A DNA stretch of 64,000 bases, from assembly GCA_005281725.1 (NCBI GenBank), contig SSBO01000003.1:7240776-7304775 (forward strand). The letters are read 5' to 3'. The translations under genes and the position numbers were made by a program. Each line of letters starts with the position of its first letter. Within the stretch, counting starts at the first letter, position 1. This document shows positions 1 to 12,356 of this stretch, piece by piece. Below the pieces are notes generated by a model that had not been told where the DNA came from, ran no database searches, and saw nothing but the letters and a program-made list of their open reading frames with translations. Origin of the DNA: Wuchereria bancrofti (lineage: Eukaryota > Nematoda > Chromadorea > Rhabditida > Onchocercidae).

Positions 1-83
1 GAAAGGGAGAGGGGAGGAGGACCTCGAAGCACTATCGGCTGGCTGATGGGATGCTGCCGTCGGTGATTCGTAGGGTATGGTGT

Positions 84-85
<2 letters not shown>

Positions 86-123
<38 letters not shown>

Positions 124-139
124 TACATACATACACACA
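86..139. repeat. (CA)n / (CATA)n microsatellite
   Basis: An uninterrupted CA dinucleotide run passes into CATA tetranucleotides. It produces long artefactual Cys/Val or Thr/His open frames on both strands, which should not be read as proteins. Confidence 0.95.
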
Positions 140-199
140 GTAAATGTAGCCCAAGAAAAGAACAGGAGGGCATTTGTGGGAAATGCGAGCAGCACGCTG

Positions 200-415
200 A
201 GTTTTGCATTTATGCCTAAAATTTTTTGGGGCTGGCACGCCAGGAACGGAACGAGGACGGATGGGGCAGCACCCGGCACCGGCAACAGCATCAGCAAATG
301 ACCCATCGACGACGTCGCCCCCTCCTTGAAGCCGTCGCCGACCGACATCAGCAAGATCGTCGCCACCTGGTACGACGTACCCGACCCAGACATTTTCATC
401 TCCTCCCATCTATAC
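200..415. other. GC-rich patch with coding-like codon periodicity
   Basis: The base composition here (well over half G+C) differs sharply from the ~30% G+C of the rest of the window. On the plus strand, the frame reading PSPTDISKIVATWYDV (from about 332) uses almost only C- or G-ending codons, as a highly biased exon would. However, it has an in-frame TGA upstream and runs into low-complexity sequence downstream. The minus strand also has open frames through the patch (bounded by the flanking CA repeats). I cannot choose a strand or name a product. It could be an exon of a gene that continues off the left edge. Confidence 0.35.
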
Positions 416-450
416 ATACAACGAAGCCTAACAAAACTACTACTAAAATA

Positions 451-500
451 CATGTATACATACACATACATATATACACATACACACACACACACACACA
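451..500. repeat. (CATA)n/(CA)n microsatellite
   Basis: A second CA-type tract of the same kind as the one at 86, on the other side of the GC-rich patch. Confidence 0.9.
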
Positions 501-1464
501 GGATGGCACCCACCGATACACACCGACACTCACCCTTACTGCTCGACCCCTTCAAGAACCTGACACCGAAGAAATAATGGAGGAGGAATAGCCCCTTCTC
601 CTAACTCATCTCACCCAGACTTGACGTCCCGTAAAGATCCCCTTACTTCATTCCCTCCCATTATACAAATATCAGATCCGAGAAATGACGAGTTTCCGGT
701 GACGTGTTGCATCAGCTTGCTCGAGAGCAGATGAGATAGCGACAATGCTCACCATATGCAACCCATCCTGTAAACCTCTGGGTAATCTCAAATAACCTGC
801 TACGAATCATGGATAACAATAAGCTGGATGATACTTCTCTCCCCAAATGAACAACTGGAATAACCTACAACCATATCGGTAATTACAACACAAAAGACGA
901 GCACACACATTCAGATCACATTACTATGCAGGAACAACACAACTCAGAGTCATTATCACTCCACAGGAATGACCACAACTCATTATCAACCCATTCTTTC
1001 CTCTCTCTACTCGTCCGAAAGTTATCAGTGTCTAAAAAGTTTCTCTTCTTTGTATGCTTTCATTTTTTACCCTTCCATAAAATACCCTTAGTGAATATAA
1101 ACATTGTACATATACCTGTGTGCGTATACATACACGTGCACGTACGCACGCCAGATACATCGCAAAACATAATGGCATGTAGGAAGGTTAGAATGATCTA
1201 GATAACTGCCTTTGCACTCCCACAACACACACGGGAGCATAAGAAATAGGCATTAGTAAAAGATAAGCGGAGATTTAGAAGGACATAATTTCATGGCAGC
1301 ATTGATTTACGTTAAAGTGAAAGATTCGGCACACACGCATGCTACTAAGATGAAAGTGAATCTAGTCACATTTTAGTAAATGATTTAATTAACTACTCAT
1401 CACTTCTTTTCTTCAACAAGCAATATTGCATTAGCAGCCTACACTAACACGGACGTTCGTTCAT

Positions 1465-1532
1465 CACACACAAACACACACACACATACGTACAACACAC
1501 ATACATACGCATGTACACGTACACAGACATAC
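1465..1532. repeat. Interrupted CA-rich microsatellite
   Basis: Alternating CA and ACGTA-type units. No coding potential. Confidence 0.8.
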
Positions 1533-3338
1533 CTATGTCCATGAATTCGCATGTGGTCTATTCGATACTTTTACAACTACATAGAAGGTGAAGAGAAACG
1601 ATGATAGCTAGTAGTGGAAAGGAAGGATTTTGTGTTGCCAAGAGAAAAGATGAACAAGACTGATTGCTTGGTAGGCATTGGTAGAGAGCCAACTTGTCCT
1701 AACAATTCATCTTTTCTTACTTTTCAAAAAACTTTTAAAAGAAAAAGCTACTGCTGAATGCTCCCCTTCTAACAATCAACTCAACTACTACACCACTACA
1801 ATGAAAAAACTGATTGGAACAATCAAATGGCATATATACTTCATACTTGTAATGACTATTTTGTCTTTCCTGAAATGAAATGTAAAACATTTGAGGTATT
1901 TCTCAAATCCATCGGTAAATTGCTACTTAGCTACAAATCTTTTCAATATAATCCACTTACATCTACTAAGATGGTAGTTAATGCATTCATTTCCTACATT
2001 TTTTAGTGATTTTCTTGATAAGTACAAGCAGACGATGGCAAATATCTTTGAGAACGAAAGATATTAATTAAACATACGTCATCAGTTGTGCAAAATGCGA
2101 CAATTCAAGCAATCAATCATCTTAACAATAACCATTTACGGTCTACGTACAATTACTTGTTTCAAATGACACGAAAATTCTATATCTCGGTCAAATTTCG
2201 GTGTAGCTTTCATCAAAACACTGAATCCATCATTATGCTATGATCTACCTGAATAAGTGTACACAGAAGTCTAACAGCATTACTAAATGGCTTGCAGATT
2301 GACGCATCTGCGAAAGCATACTAATACGTTTGTTAAAATGTCGTTGGTTGGACCGTCCTTTAAATGCATGTAGTACTGAATTTTAGAGAAAGAATTGGTA
2401 TGTCCTCTCAAACCGATCTTTGCAAATTTTATAAGCGTTCCTCTCTAAATTACTTTCTTAAGATTTCAGTCTACGACAATGCTTGCTGTACAATTCATAT
2501 TGAGCCGAAAAATTGAGAGACTGCCAGAGGATAACTTCTAAAAAAAAATCTGATGGAATTGTTCCCCTCAGAATATGCAACACTTTAACCATTGCTTCCT
2601 TACGTATCAGATACTAAGCCAATAATTACTGTGCACTTCTGAAATTTAGTTCACTTCCGAAGTGAATCAAAGAAAGTGGAAGAGATATTGAAATGATTGT
2701 TGACGTAACATTGAAGTGATGATGCTGACTCATCCATAGCTAAATCAGAGCAATTTTAATGGAGCAAAATAAACTGATCTATCCAGTGCAATATGGTAAA
2801 CAACGAATCATGCAAATGTAACAGAACGAACGTTTATGAGTCATCCTTATCCATCAATATTACTTATGGGAAGTTAGTAACTTAGGACTGAGATCGAGGA
2901 GTAACTAGAGAGATGATAACTGAAAAAAGCAATTAGCAATTGGTAGGTGAAAATGAATGAATGAACAAGGATTAAAATTTCTTTAATAGAAAAAGGCATG
3001 AAGGGAGGAGTAGGGACAGCAGCATTTTATAATGAAGTAAGGAGACAGGTTAGGGATTACTCACCTGAACCTTCCCAGAAAATGACACCTCGTCCCTCTT
3101 CTTATATGCGGGAATAACAGGGGATCAAATAGGTAAGGGAAGATGGAGAAGGAAGAGGAGGAGGAAGAAGAAGAGTTACTACTCATACTTCTTTCCAGGT
3201 CATTCTGATGACAACCTTTCGCCCCTTCTGCTTCATCATCAGATGTTTTGCCCCATTGCTGGACACAATTCCATCGTCAATGATATCTCCCAGACAACCT
3301 CCTCTTCCATAAAAGGAACACTTCCTTCCTACAAACAC

Positions 3339-3368
3339 GAAGAGAGAGAAAGAGAGAGAGGGAGGAAG
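3339..3368. repeat. (GA)n purine tract
   Basis: GAGAGA-rich purine run on the plus strand. A matching (CT)n run lies at 3877-3912, so the two are potential inverted low-complexity partners. Confidence 0.8.
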
Positions 3369-3582
3369 TATTTCAATTTATTTTTTGAAATGAATAAACT
3401 CTACTGCTTATCGTTAATATTATCGAGCCTGATATGATCTGATCTGGTATGCTCAAAGAGATTTGGGTAAAAATGGCAAAAAAAAAGAGACAGCAATTCC
3501 CCTCGGGAAAGAGAAAGATTCCAATGGGTAACAAACTATCCCGCTGTTCTCATCTATAATGAAATAAATATTTGCACATGCA

Positions 3583-3614
3583 ATGTATGTATGTGTGTGT
3601 GTGTGTATGTGTGT
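3583..3614. repeat. (TG)n/(TATG)n microsatellite
   Basis: TG dinucleotides flanked by TATG units, the complement of the CA tracts near the left edge. Confidence 0.9.
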
Positions 3615-3677
3615 TGAAGTAGAGAGTAAAGAACGGAACGGCGCTGTCGGGGAGAAGAATAGAAGTAAGAAGAGGAA

Positions 3678-3734
3678 GAGGTGCAGAGATGAGAGAGAGG
3701 TGCAGGGAAGAGGGAGAGGTGCAGAGAAGAGGAG
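3678..3734. repeat. 19-bp tandem repeat, three copies
   Basis: Three head-to-tail 19-bp purine-rich units, each beginning GAGGTGCAG (at 3678, 3697 and 3716), differ at a few positions. The period is exact, so this is a small minisatellite rather than generic GA-rich sequence. Confidence 0.85.
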
Positions 3735-3876
3735 AGACAGTTGGCAGTGGCTGTCGCCTGCAACAGAGAGCCGAAGCACATCGTTCCTCGTCCTTGTGAT
3801 GCTGCTGCGGAACACCGTTCGAAGCAAGCAGCGATGATCGAACGGCACCACTCACAGTGCCATCTGTATGGCCAAC

Positions 3877-3912
3877 ACTCTCTCCCTCTCTCTCTCTCTT
3901 TCTCTCTTTCCT
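3877..3912. repeat. (CT)n pyrimidine tract
   Basis: Pyrimidine run dominated by CTCTCT on the plus strand. Confidence 0.85.
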
Positions 3913-5932
3913 TGATTGAAAATCATGATGTTTGGATTTTTTTTTCCTCGAAAGAAGAAAAGAAGTTCTTCTTCCTCTCTCCCTCTCTCTCTTTCCCTAT
4001 GCTGTTATGTGTGTATTGTTAGTCTAAGTCTTACCCATCTACTTATCTACCCACCAGTTTGCCTACTTACCCACCCACTTATTTGCCCTACCCAATCTAT
4101 CTTTTAATGTTCCATCTCTCTAGAAGTAGTGAGGCACATAGTGCTTGGCATTGCTTGGCTATGGCAATACTAAAATACATGGCAGAAGAGGTAGCTAGAA
4201 AGGATAGAGGGACTTCCTTCCTCCTCAACCAAAATACACCAATACATTCCTGATAATGATGATGGTGACAGTTTAGGGACTATTACTAGGGTAAAGGTTA
4301 TCCTCCATCCGTGCCCTTCGGATATCTGAAATTCTCTCAGATATCGAAGAAATCCCCCTTCAACAGATAAATTTGAGCATTTTTCTGGTTGGAAAGACAA
4401 CAGATAGATAGAAATGTGACTAATTTCGAAGGCGGTGCGAATCTGTGCTACCCTTCTTCGCCTCATAACTATCTCTCAAAATCCCTTTAATTCTCCCCGT
4501 TATTTTCTTCCCATAACCACTAGTAGTATCATTGGTACCATCTTGTAGCTACTGATCTTCTAATGAATTCATAAATTCACATTTCCCAATGGAAAATTCG
4601 AACAAACAAAAAGTTTGTTCAGTTAATTTTACGAGAAGAATTGGAAGTATCAACAAGTGGTGTACATGTGTGTGTGCGTGTATGTGTGTCACACAGTCCC
4701 CGTACAAAATGACACCAGCAATCATTTCCGTAGATGAACGGTCACGCTTTGTGGTCTCGAAAACATGGAACACATTCATTCATCCTTGACACTTTAGTAA
4801 AGACGGAACATTTTGGTGACATCTATTTGTACGGAGTGGCTATCATCTCACTGATTTCATTGTTCGTCTGATGAGAAATTGAATACTGGTATCATAGTTG
4901 ACAACGACTGGTACCATAGTTGACAGATAGAGAGAAGGGTGACACAAAATTAACTTACCTCACCGATTCTAATATCTATTTGAATGTATTATCATGTTCT
5001 TCCCTATTTTGTTATAGTAGAAGACGTACAGAGCTTTGAAAGCTTTAGCGGAGCCTGTTGAAAATATAAGATGAAACTTCATCAAATGATGAGCTGATAA
5101 TCAAACAAATGATAATGAACGTTATTGACATTACTGTGGGGAAGAAGCCTACCCGGTAACATTAACATTTGCTGAGGAGAGTGGCACAATTCAAGCTTCA
5201 ATTTAAATAATCTTTTGATTAGAAATAGTGAAATTGTATTTTCTTCCGGTATAAATGAATAGTTCCGGCATACATGTCACTGCTACACTCATAGATTATT
5301 GTCCGATGACAAATGATAAGGTATAAATGATAAGTATAAATTCTATTTTAGCATTCCATTCTGTGGAACAAAGATGTTGGAAACATTTGCTTCCCCATAA
5401 TCAGATAATCCGATCTGAATTCTCTAAGTAAACGGAACATTAGAACATTAGATGCAAGCATTAGATATAAGAACAATCTTTTATGGAAGTATACTGGAAG
5501 CATTGAGCCGTTCCGAAAGATTGATCTAATTATCCAGTTTCTAATCAAATAAGAAAACTATTAGTAGACTAAAGAGCTTATCATAATTTTAAAATGTTAT
5601 ATTTCGAAGTTTATACAGAATCTATGATATTTGTGAATAAACAGTGGTTAAATTAATTGACAGAAATGGAATTGAATGAATGTCAAATAGGGTAAAATTT
5701 GGAAGAGAACTTGTCATCCGGAAAATTTATCTTACCTATTCTCTTGCATCAATTCAGAAAAATAAAAGCAATACATCCGGTGACATTTCACTCAAAAACA
5801 AAAACATATTTATCACAACTATTCCGGTTTTTATGTATGTGTGTGTATGTGTAATATGACAATATTCAGAATTTTTAGAAAAGATTAATGAAACATTTTG
5901 TTGAATGTATCAATTCATAATTTGTTTATATC

Positions 5933-8900
5933 TCATTTTTCTTCCCTCTTTAATTTAACAAATAATTTTGCATGCTTACCACCGTTAAGAATTTTGTAAA
6001 TAATCGGTAGCTGTTTCTCGTCATCCTTGCAATGATGATTGTTTAATTTCTCTTTGACAGCATTAATCAAATTGATCTCTTTCACTCGTGCTTTTATTTG
6101 TGCAATACCAAGTATTGTGAAGAGTATACCGTTAATGTATGTGCATACCTAAAACCCATTAATGGTAAAAAGTTAGGTTTACTTTTCAAACTTCCTTTCC
6201 ACTCATTTCATACAATCTTAAGAGATAAAATGAAAGATAAAAAATTTAGTTAGCAAAAATTTTAAGTGTATTGTATATCTTTAAGTTTCATATTTTATTA
6301 GTTAAATATTCATATGATATCATTTAGTTTTAAGATAATAATTTCATCTTAGCTTTTTTACTAGAAAATTTAATCATCTACATCAATATGGTTTCTCGTT
6401 ATATTCTAAGCGTTAATCTATTTAAAACTAAAATTAATTAGAAAAACGCTTACACTTAGATATGAAATCCAAATTATCATCTAATTATTTAAATTTAATT
6501 ATGTTCTCTTTCTTCTCTCTTTCTTATTTAATCAATTCGTGAAAGTATTTTCAATTTTCCATCTGTTTTAGATCCTATCAATCATTGCCTATTCCACTTT
6601 TTTGTCCCGAAAGGGAAGGGAGTTTCATTGTCGTATATTAATTTCGAGAAATTTTAAAAATTTCATTTTTGATTCGATAATATTTTGAGAAAATTCAACA
6701 ACAATTTCTTACTTCAATTTTTAGTTTTAATGTAAAAAGAATTAAACAAATGGCACATAAATATTTTTGTGTTTGAATACCGACCATAACAATTCGATAT
6801 TTCACAAATGTGATAGAATTGACAAGATTTTCAGTGACAGTATTACCTGTAATTTACGATCAGATATTAAATTTGCTATTGTTGTAGTAAAAATTGTGGC
6901 CACACGTGAAACTGCTGATCTGCCAGATGGATCGAAGCATAAATTTAACAATAACGCACAACCATAATCAAGTGCCGTTGGACTTAATTTACCACCAAGA
7001 TATATTGATAACCATTCCACCATACCTAGTTTTATCAATTCTTTTTGCACCGATGATCTGAAATAGGGAAGAAAAATGAAAGATTGTTGTAGAATTTTCT
7101 AATAGATAAAAAATGCAATTTTTTTAAAGACTTTTTTAAAAGATTTACAGCAATTAAACTAAAATTCCAGGAATTATTTATGTTAAATTATAATTTCTAT
7201 TAATAGCATTTGATTAAATAGTTTTTCTTACATATTTAATTGAAAACCTTATACTAAGCTTTTGAAGTGTTGCCAGGACATGTTCACCCGCATAATGGTG
7301 TAATTTTTTGGTTTTTAAAGCCATCGTTAATGTTGCAATTAATTCCTTGCCCTGATTATTGGCCAAGAGATAATTTCGGCCAAGATTAAATGATGCGATA
7401 GAATTTAGTAAACGGCACAATTCTTCTTTCGTATCATTTCCGTTATCACCTTGTGATGTAATCACGCTTACTACACTCTACAAATGATCATCGAGAAAAT
7501 TTCAACCAACCTATTCATTCATCTATGAAGAAGAATGAAAATATTAAAATTTACCCGAAGGATAGAAATCAATCGAATCCACGGAATATTAGTCTTATAA
7601 AAATTTTATAAAAGACTAACCTTAATTTCTTTGTTGTTAAAAAAAAGAAAACGAAAAAAGTTGCTATTTAATATTTTTTATTAAGTAACTATAAAATAAT
7701 CGCTATTTAATATTTATTAAGTAACTAATTAAAATTTAATATATGTTGAGAATTTCTTAAAAAATTTAAAATTTTTACATTTTTCAAATGTTTCAATAAC
7801 AATAAATCATTATTTGCATAAACCTCTAACACCTGTCCAGCGCTTTCAATTGGTATTCTTGTTATACGCTGAAAAAAAGTGAGTATTCTGTTATAAAAAT
7901 GAAATAAATTATGATGACAATAAGTTGGCTGCCTTGACCGATATTTAAAAAGCCGGAAAAAATGTATTTTAATTATTTATGGAAACCACAATTCTTATAT
8001 GTTTTATAAATCTCAACTATCCACAAAACAAATCAGAATCATAATCTTTACTTATATATCAAAATCATAATTATAAATGTTATATATGCGCAAAAAAAAA
8101 AATTGTAACAAATACAAATTTAAATGTTGTAAAATTGCAATTATAGAGCTTTCATATTGTCAAAAATGTTATTTTGAATTAAACTTAATCATAAGGTAAA
8201 ATTAAGTATTTTACAATATGTTTACCTGACGTAAAGCTTGCAATAAAAGAGAGCTAAGCCTTCCTGAAGCACTCTTAATCAGACAATTTCCAATTTTGGT
8301 ATAATTAAGCCTTCCAATCACATCGTCCATTATCACTTCCTCTTCCTCTTTCATTTCTTTCCTGCATTCATTACTATATTTGCAGCTTTTCATTTCATTT
8401 TCATTTAACTTAACTTATTTGTCTATGAAAAAAATTCAATTCATTGGCAAAGAATTATTAATGCATAAAATTCATAATGTCAATGTGCTGTTAAATATAA
8501 AAGAATCTGTTTTGTTTTTCATTTTTGCAATAGAAATAAATAATTAAACGATCTTGATAAATTACCATTTAATCAGACATCAAATGTTACTTTATATTTT
8601 TTAAGCTGCGGATAGTTTATTTCTTATTTATAATAAACAATATGGTAAAATATGAAGAAGCCAAGATTTAAAAATAAGCGCCACAAAAATTAAGTAAGGA
8701 CATTTTATAAGCTATGCTATAATTTTGTTGACTGAAATTGACTTTGTTTATTTCATTTAATCAGAAAATTCTCTTCTCAAAGTGAAATTGTCCTCTATCT
8801 TAAGCTTTCTATCACGACAATGTTGCATTTTTTGATAATACAAATCTTTTTTTTTTCTAAAGAAAAAAGAGAAACGAACAATTTGATAAGTGTTTTTGAT

Positions 8901-11419
8901 GGAACCATTGGCGCCAATTTGTCAACTGTTTCATCATTTTTTATTGCTCTATTCTTCTTTTTCATACGTGTACTTAATTTCCCAGGCCTATCACACTTTT
9001 TGTCCTAAAATTATTAAAAAAAATTTTCAACAAATTCAAATTAATTTAGTAAGTAATATTGAATATGCTTTTCTTACTGATGTTTCACTTATACTAGCAA
9101 TATTTGTTTGCATATGTTTCTCTGCGCTTGCTGTTACATCTTCAAAACGCGCCTTCATTTCCATAATATATTCAGGTGATAGATGATTTACCTGTAATGA
9201 AATTTAATTTAACTGATGATTTTATAAATGAAGTGTAAGTGCAGCATTAATTCTTTAACAATTCAAAATATTTATGGTAATAATTAAAGAAATAGCGCAT
9301 TCCCACTTCTTGATTTGATTGTTCCACGTAATTAAACATTTCGTTGACAATATCAACAATCCGATTGTAATCATATTGTAATTTGAGACATTTTTTTTCC
9401 AACAATTCATTATATTGTAATCGATAAGCTGTCTAAAAAAAGAAAAAAAAGCGAAAACACAAAGAAAATAATGAAACATATAAATTTTCTCTTCAAAATT
9501 TCAATTGTATTATATTACGGTTAATTAATTTATGCGTTTTTATTTGAAACATATTAATCATAAAATATTAAATAATCATGAAATAAAATTAATCAAATTA
9601 AAGTTTTATACTTGGAGACAGAAATGTTTAAAAAAAGAGAAGAAATGATAAACAATAATATATTTTAGACTATTTCAATATTTTTATAATAAAATGATTA
9701 AAAACTGAATGCAAAGCAAAAATATTCCAACAAACAAACCATCCATTTTTGTAGTAAAACATTTTGAGTATCATCGATATTTGTCGCATAATTTGCCAAA
9801 AATACGCTCAAATTTTCAAAAAGACTTTTGGCCCATTTCTTCTGTAATTAAACGCTAACAGCAAAAAAAAAAAAAAAAACAACAAGAAAGCTGAGAAATA
9901 TAAATAATATAAATAAAATCAGTAAATGTATAATTAAAAGAAAATGTGAAAAAATTTTTTCCTCGTCATTTCAAAATAACGTTAAATATAAATCATTTAA
10001 CAATAAAATTAATAAAATTAGAATAACATTACATCGTTGAATAATAATTAAATTATAAATTTTGTTGTTGATTTATTTAGGAATTAATCTATCCTGTGTA
10101 AAATGAAATTTTATGTCCTACCTGAACTAATTCTTTAAAAACAGGATGTTTTTCAGGTTCAACAACGTAAGGTAGTGCAAAATATTGAACAAGCTGAACA
10201 TCAGCACTATATCTGATACCATTTTCATCCTCCAACAATTTCTTCAATCCTTCAATTCTTTTTCGATATTCTTCTTTATCCTAAAAAATTTAGTCAAACT
10301 TTTAGATTTCTTTTTTGTTTTTCTTTTTACTTTATTATATTATTAATTTATAATTTATAGTTCTTAGTCTTTCCTCTTTTCTTTCTGTTTTTACGGATCC
10401 TTTTGCGTCATTAAAAGATAACAAAAAATATTTCCTTATCATTTTGTACAATGTTGTTCTTTACTGATAAATATCCTTTCAGCTTTCTTAAAAATAATGA
10501 TGGAAAAATTTTTCTTTTCTTTTTTTCTTTACAGCAGGAACAGAAAAATGAGAATGAAAAATGAAATTAGAAAAAAAAATTGGGTAAATGTGATAAGAAT
10601 ACACTAACTGGTGGTGATTTACGAAGCGGAAGTGTCACGAAATACAAATGGATATTAAATTCCAATGAAATTACTTCCGCAGATTTACTACATTCTTTAA
10701 CAAATAATTCATTCCAACACTTAAAAAATTGTCCACATTCATCGTTCTCCAAATAAGACAATAATCTCTTCTATAAATGATAACAAATGAATAAAGGAAC
10801 ACTGATATCAGTGTATTACATGGAATATATCAGTTGTAAGTTTGATCAGTAAGTTTGATATTATATAACATATTTTTACTTGGCAACTTGTTTATAGTTT
10901 ATTTTTGAATTATTTCATAGAATATAAAAAGAAGAAAAGAAAAGATCAATTATGATAGCTAATTAATATTATTTAAACTAAGACAATAACTCATTCTGAG
11001 TAATTTTGATGTATGATTGGAAGAAAATCTTTTCAAAATTGAACTTTTCAATTCTAACTGCAAAGCATAACGAAATACAATTATAATTAATTAATTAATT
11101 TATATATACTAATAGTTATTTATAGTCTCGTTTGAAGTAAACCATACCCGTCATACAATTATTTTCTATCAACATAGTATCATTAGCAAGAAACATTTCA
11201 AATTATTCCTTCTAGGAAAATACTTTTGTTCCATAAGGGATGAATCAATCAATACAATCATGAAATATCACTTAATTAGTTCTTGAAGCAACTAAATTTT
11301 CATATTATGAAAAATTAGTTGGTCAAGAAGACAAAAAAAAAGAGAGAAAAATGAAAGTTAGAAGATACCTGACATACGGCATTACTAATTCCATCATTCA
11401 TTTGCAATTTTTTCGCCAT
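5933..11419 (-). CDS. ARMC9-like armadillo-repeat protein (11 exons)
   Basis: Homologue of ARMC9, in vertebrates a basal-body/ciliary protein of the Joubert-syndrome module. Exons in reading order: 11419-11369, 10770-10609, 10280-10122, 9841-9740, 9432-9307, 9191-9078, 8408-8226, 7868-7833, 7477-7248, 7057-6847, and 6148 onward. Phases are consistent and give ~529 aa. Family matches seen: QYFALPYVVEPEKHPVFKEL near residue 105; SGRLSSLLLQALRQ before the repeats; LASLxxGR-like ASFNLGRNYL; LQKLSIR; LDYGCALLLNLCF; and INGILFTILGIAQIK. All lie in the order found in ARMC9. The 7477 and 7057 exons join at split codon AG|A. The last exon either reads through to TGA at 5933 or splices at 5980 (G|gtaagc) to an exon I could not find, so the C-terminus is uncertain. 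The acceptor of the 8408 exon is weak. The start follows an SL-type acceptor and leaves no room for the usual N-terminal LisH motif. Confidence 0.85.
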
Positions 11420-11478
11420 AACAGCACGAATGAATGTATTCAAAGTGTATATTTAGTTGGTTTAATTAATAAATGAAA

Positions 11479-11490
11479 CTGAAAATATAA
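11479..11490 (-). promoter_or_regulatory. Probable spliced-leader acceptor of the ARMC9-like gene
   Basis: On the minus strand TTATATTTTCAG ends 59 nt before the ATG at 11419. The intervening leader has an in-frame TAA, so the ATG is the first usable start and no upstream coding exon joins in this frame. Confidence 0.6.
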
Positions 11491-11948
11491 AATGAATTAG
11501 TTCATTTTATATTCTTAAATTTATTTCACATTTGATTGAATTGAATGTAAAACGATAGAATAAAAGGAATTAGAAAAAGTGCAAAAAAAAAAAAATCAAA
11601 ACGCTAAATTATAAATTATGTACGCTATTGACGCAGCTTTTTGGTGTTTATTTTTTTTTTTTTAATTAAACAAATCTTTTTCAATTCTCTCTACCGCGTC
11701 TGTCACCTGAACCCTTGTCATACGTATATATTTAATGGAGATAAGTAAAGAAGTATAGACATTTTAGGTTGCTATAGCAATATTTATACAGCAACATAAT
11801 ATTATTCTTCCTTTGTGTTTGATAAAGTATCGATTTCATTCAAATGAAATCAATTTAACTCATTTCATAGCAAATAAATTTGATCTAATTCAATTCAACT
11901 CATTCTAATTTCATTCATTGTTATATTCCACTCTGTTTAGAAATCCAG

Positions 11949-11988
11949 TTAAATACACATATATATATATATATATATGTGTATTTAA
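11949..11988. repeat. Perfect 40-bp palindrome with (AT)n core
   Basis: The left arm TTAAATACACAT is exactly complementary to the right arm ATGTGTATTTAA, and the centre is alternating AT. Every base pairs, so it can form a cruciform or an uninterrupted hairpin. Confidence 0.95.
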
Positions 11989-12283
11989 TTGCCATTAATT
12001 TGTTAATTAGTTTTTGCATTAATGAGAATTAATATTGCAATTAGTAAAAAGTATAATGTAATCACTAATGATAATGATAGTAAATTTTCCAAATGCTTTT
12101 AAACCAAAGCACTTTTTACATAGTAATAAAAGAAAAACAATTTATGAAAAGAAAGATTGTGAAGAAAATTGTTTCATTTAAACATTATTTCCAATTCATT
12201 ATTTTCACATCGGAAAAGACGAAAATTGGATCTAAAATTTAAGAAAGTTGCATAAATGCTACTTGTAAGATACCTTTCAGAAG

Positions 12284-12356
12284 ATGCAAGCCATTGAGAT
12301 CCATCGAATTGCAAATATGCTAAATGCGCCTCGCATGGAATATTTTATGGAGCCTA
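12284..12356 (+). CDS. Candidate trans-spliced first exon, product unknown
   Basis: TACCTTTCAG ends at 12280, three bases before an ATG. The frame MQAIEIHRIANMLNAPRMEY continues four more residues to a strong donor, CCTA|gtaagat, at 12357. The 24 codons have a protein-like composition, and the arrangement (acceptor, ATG, donor) is typical of a nematode first exon. No following exon of matching phase was located, so the product is unknown and this may be chance. Confidence 0.35.

Larger units (their letters stand above)
600..5900. other. Region without a secure gene, rich in simple repeats
   Basis: No open frame here is joined by convincing splice sites into a recognisable protein. It holds CA/TG and GA/CT tracts and a 19-bp tandem repeat. 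Two strong minus-strand donor sites are visible, GGTGAG|gtaag at about 4959 and GTTCAG|gtgag at about 3063. The first lies ~90 bp below a good minus-strand acceptor (ttttcaacag at about 5057), so a 5' untranslated exon of a minus-strand gene running off the left edge is possible. That exon carries stops in all three frames and was not called. Confidence 0.5.

Noticed and set aside
32..591. Open frames of 120-156 codons on both strands at the left edge
   Set aside because: Most of their length is translated CA/TG microsatellite (Cys-Val or Thr-His runs). Only the GC-rich core was kept, as an unassigned patch.
4960..5056. Minus-strand exon between a good acceptor and a strong donor
   Set aside because: Stops in all three frames. 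Could only be a 5' untranslated exon, which cannot be supported without transcripts.
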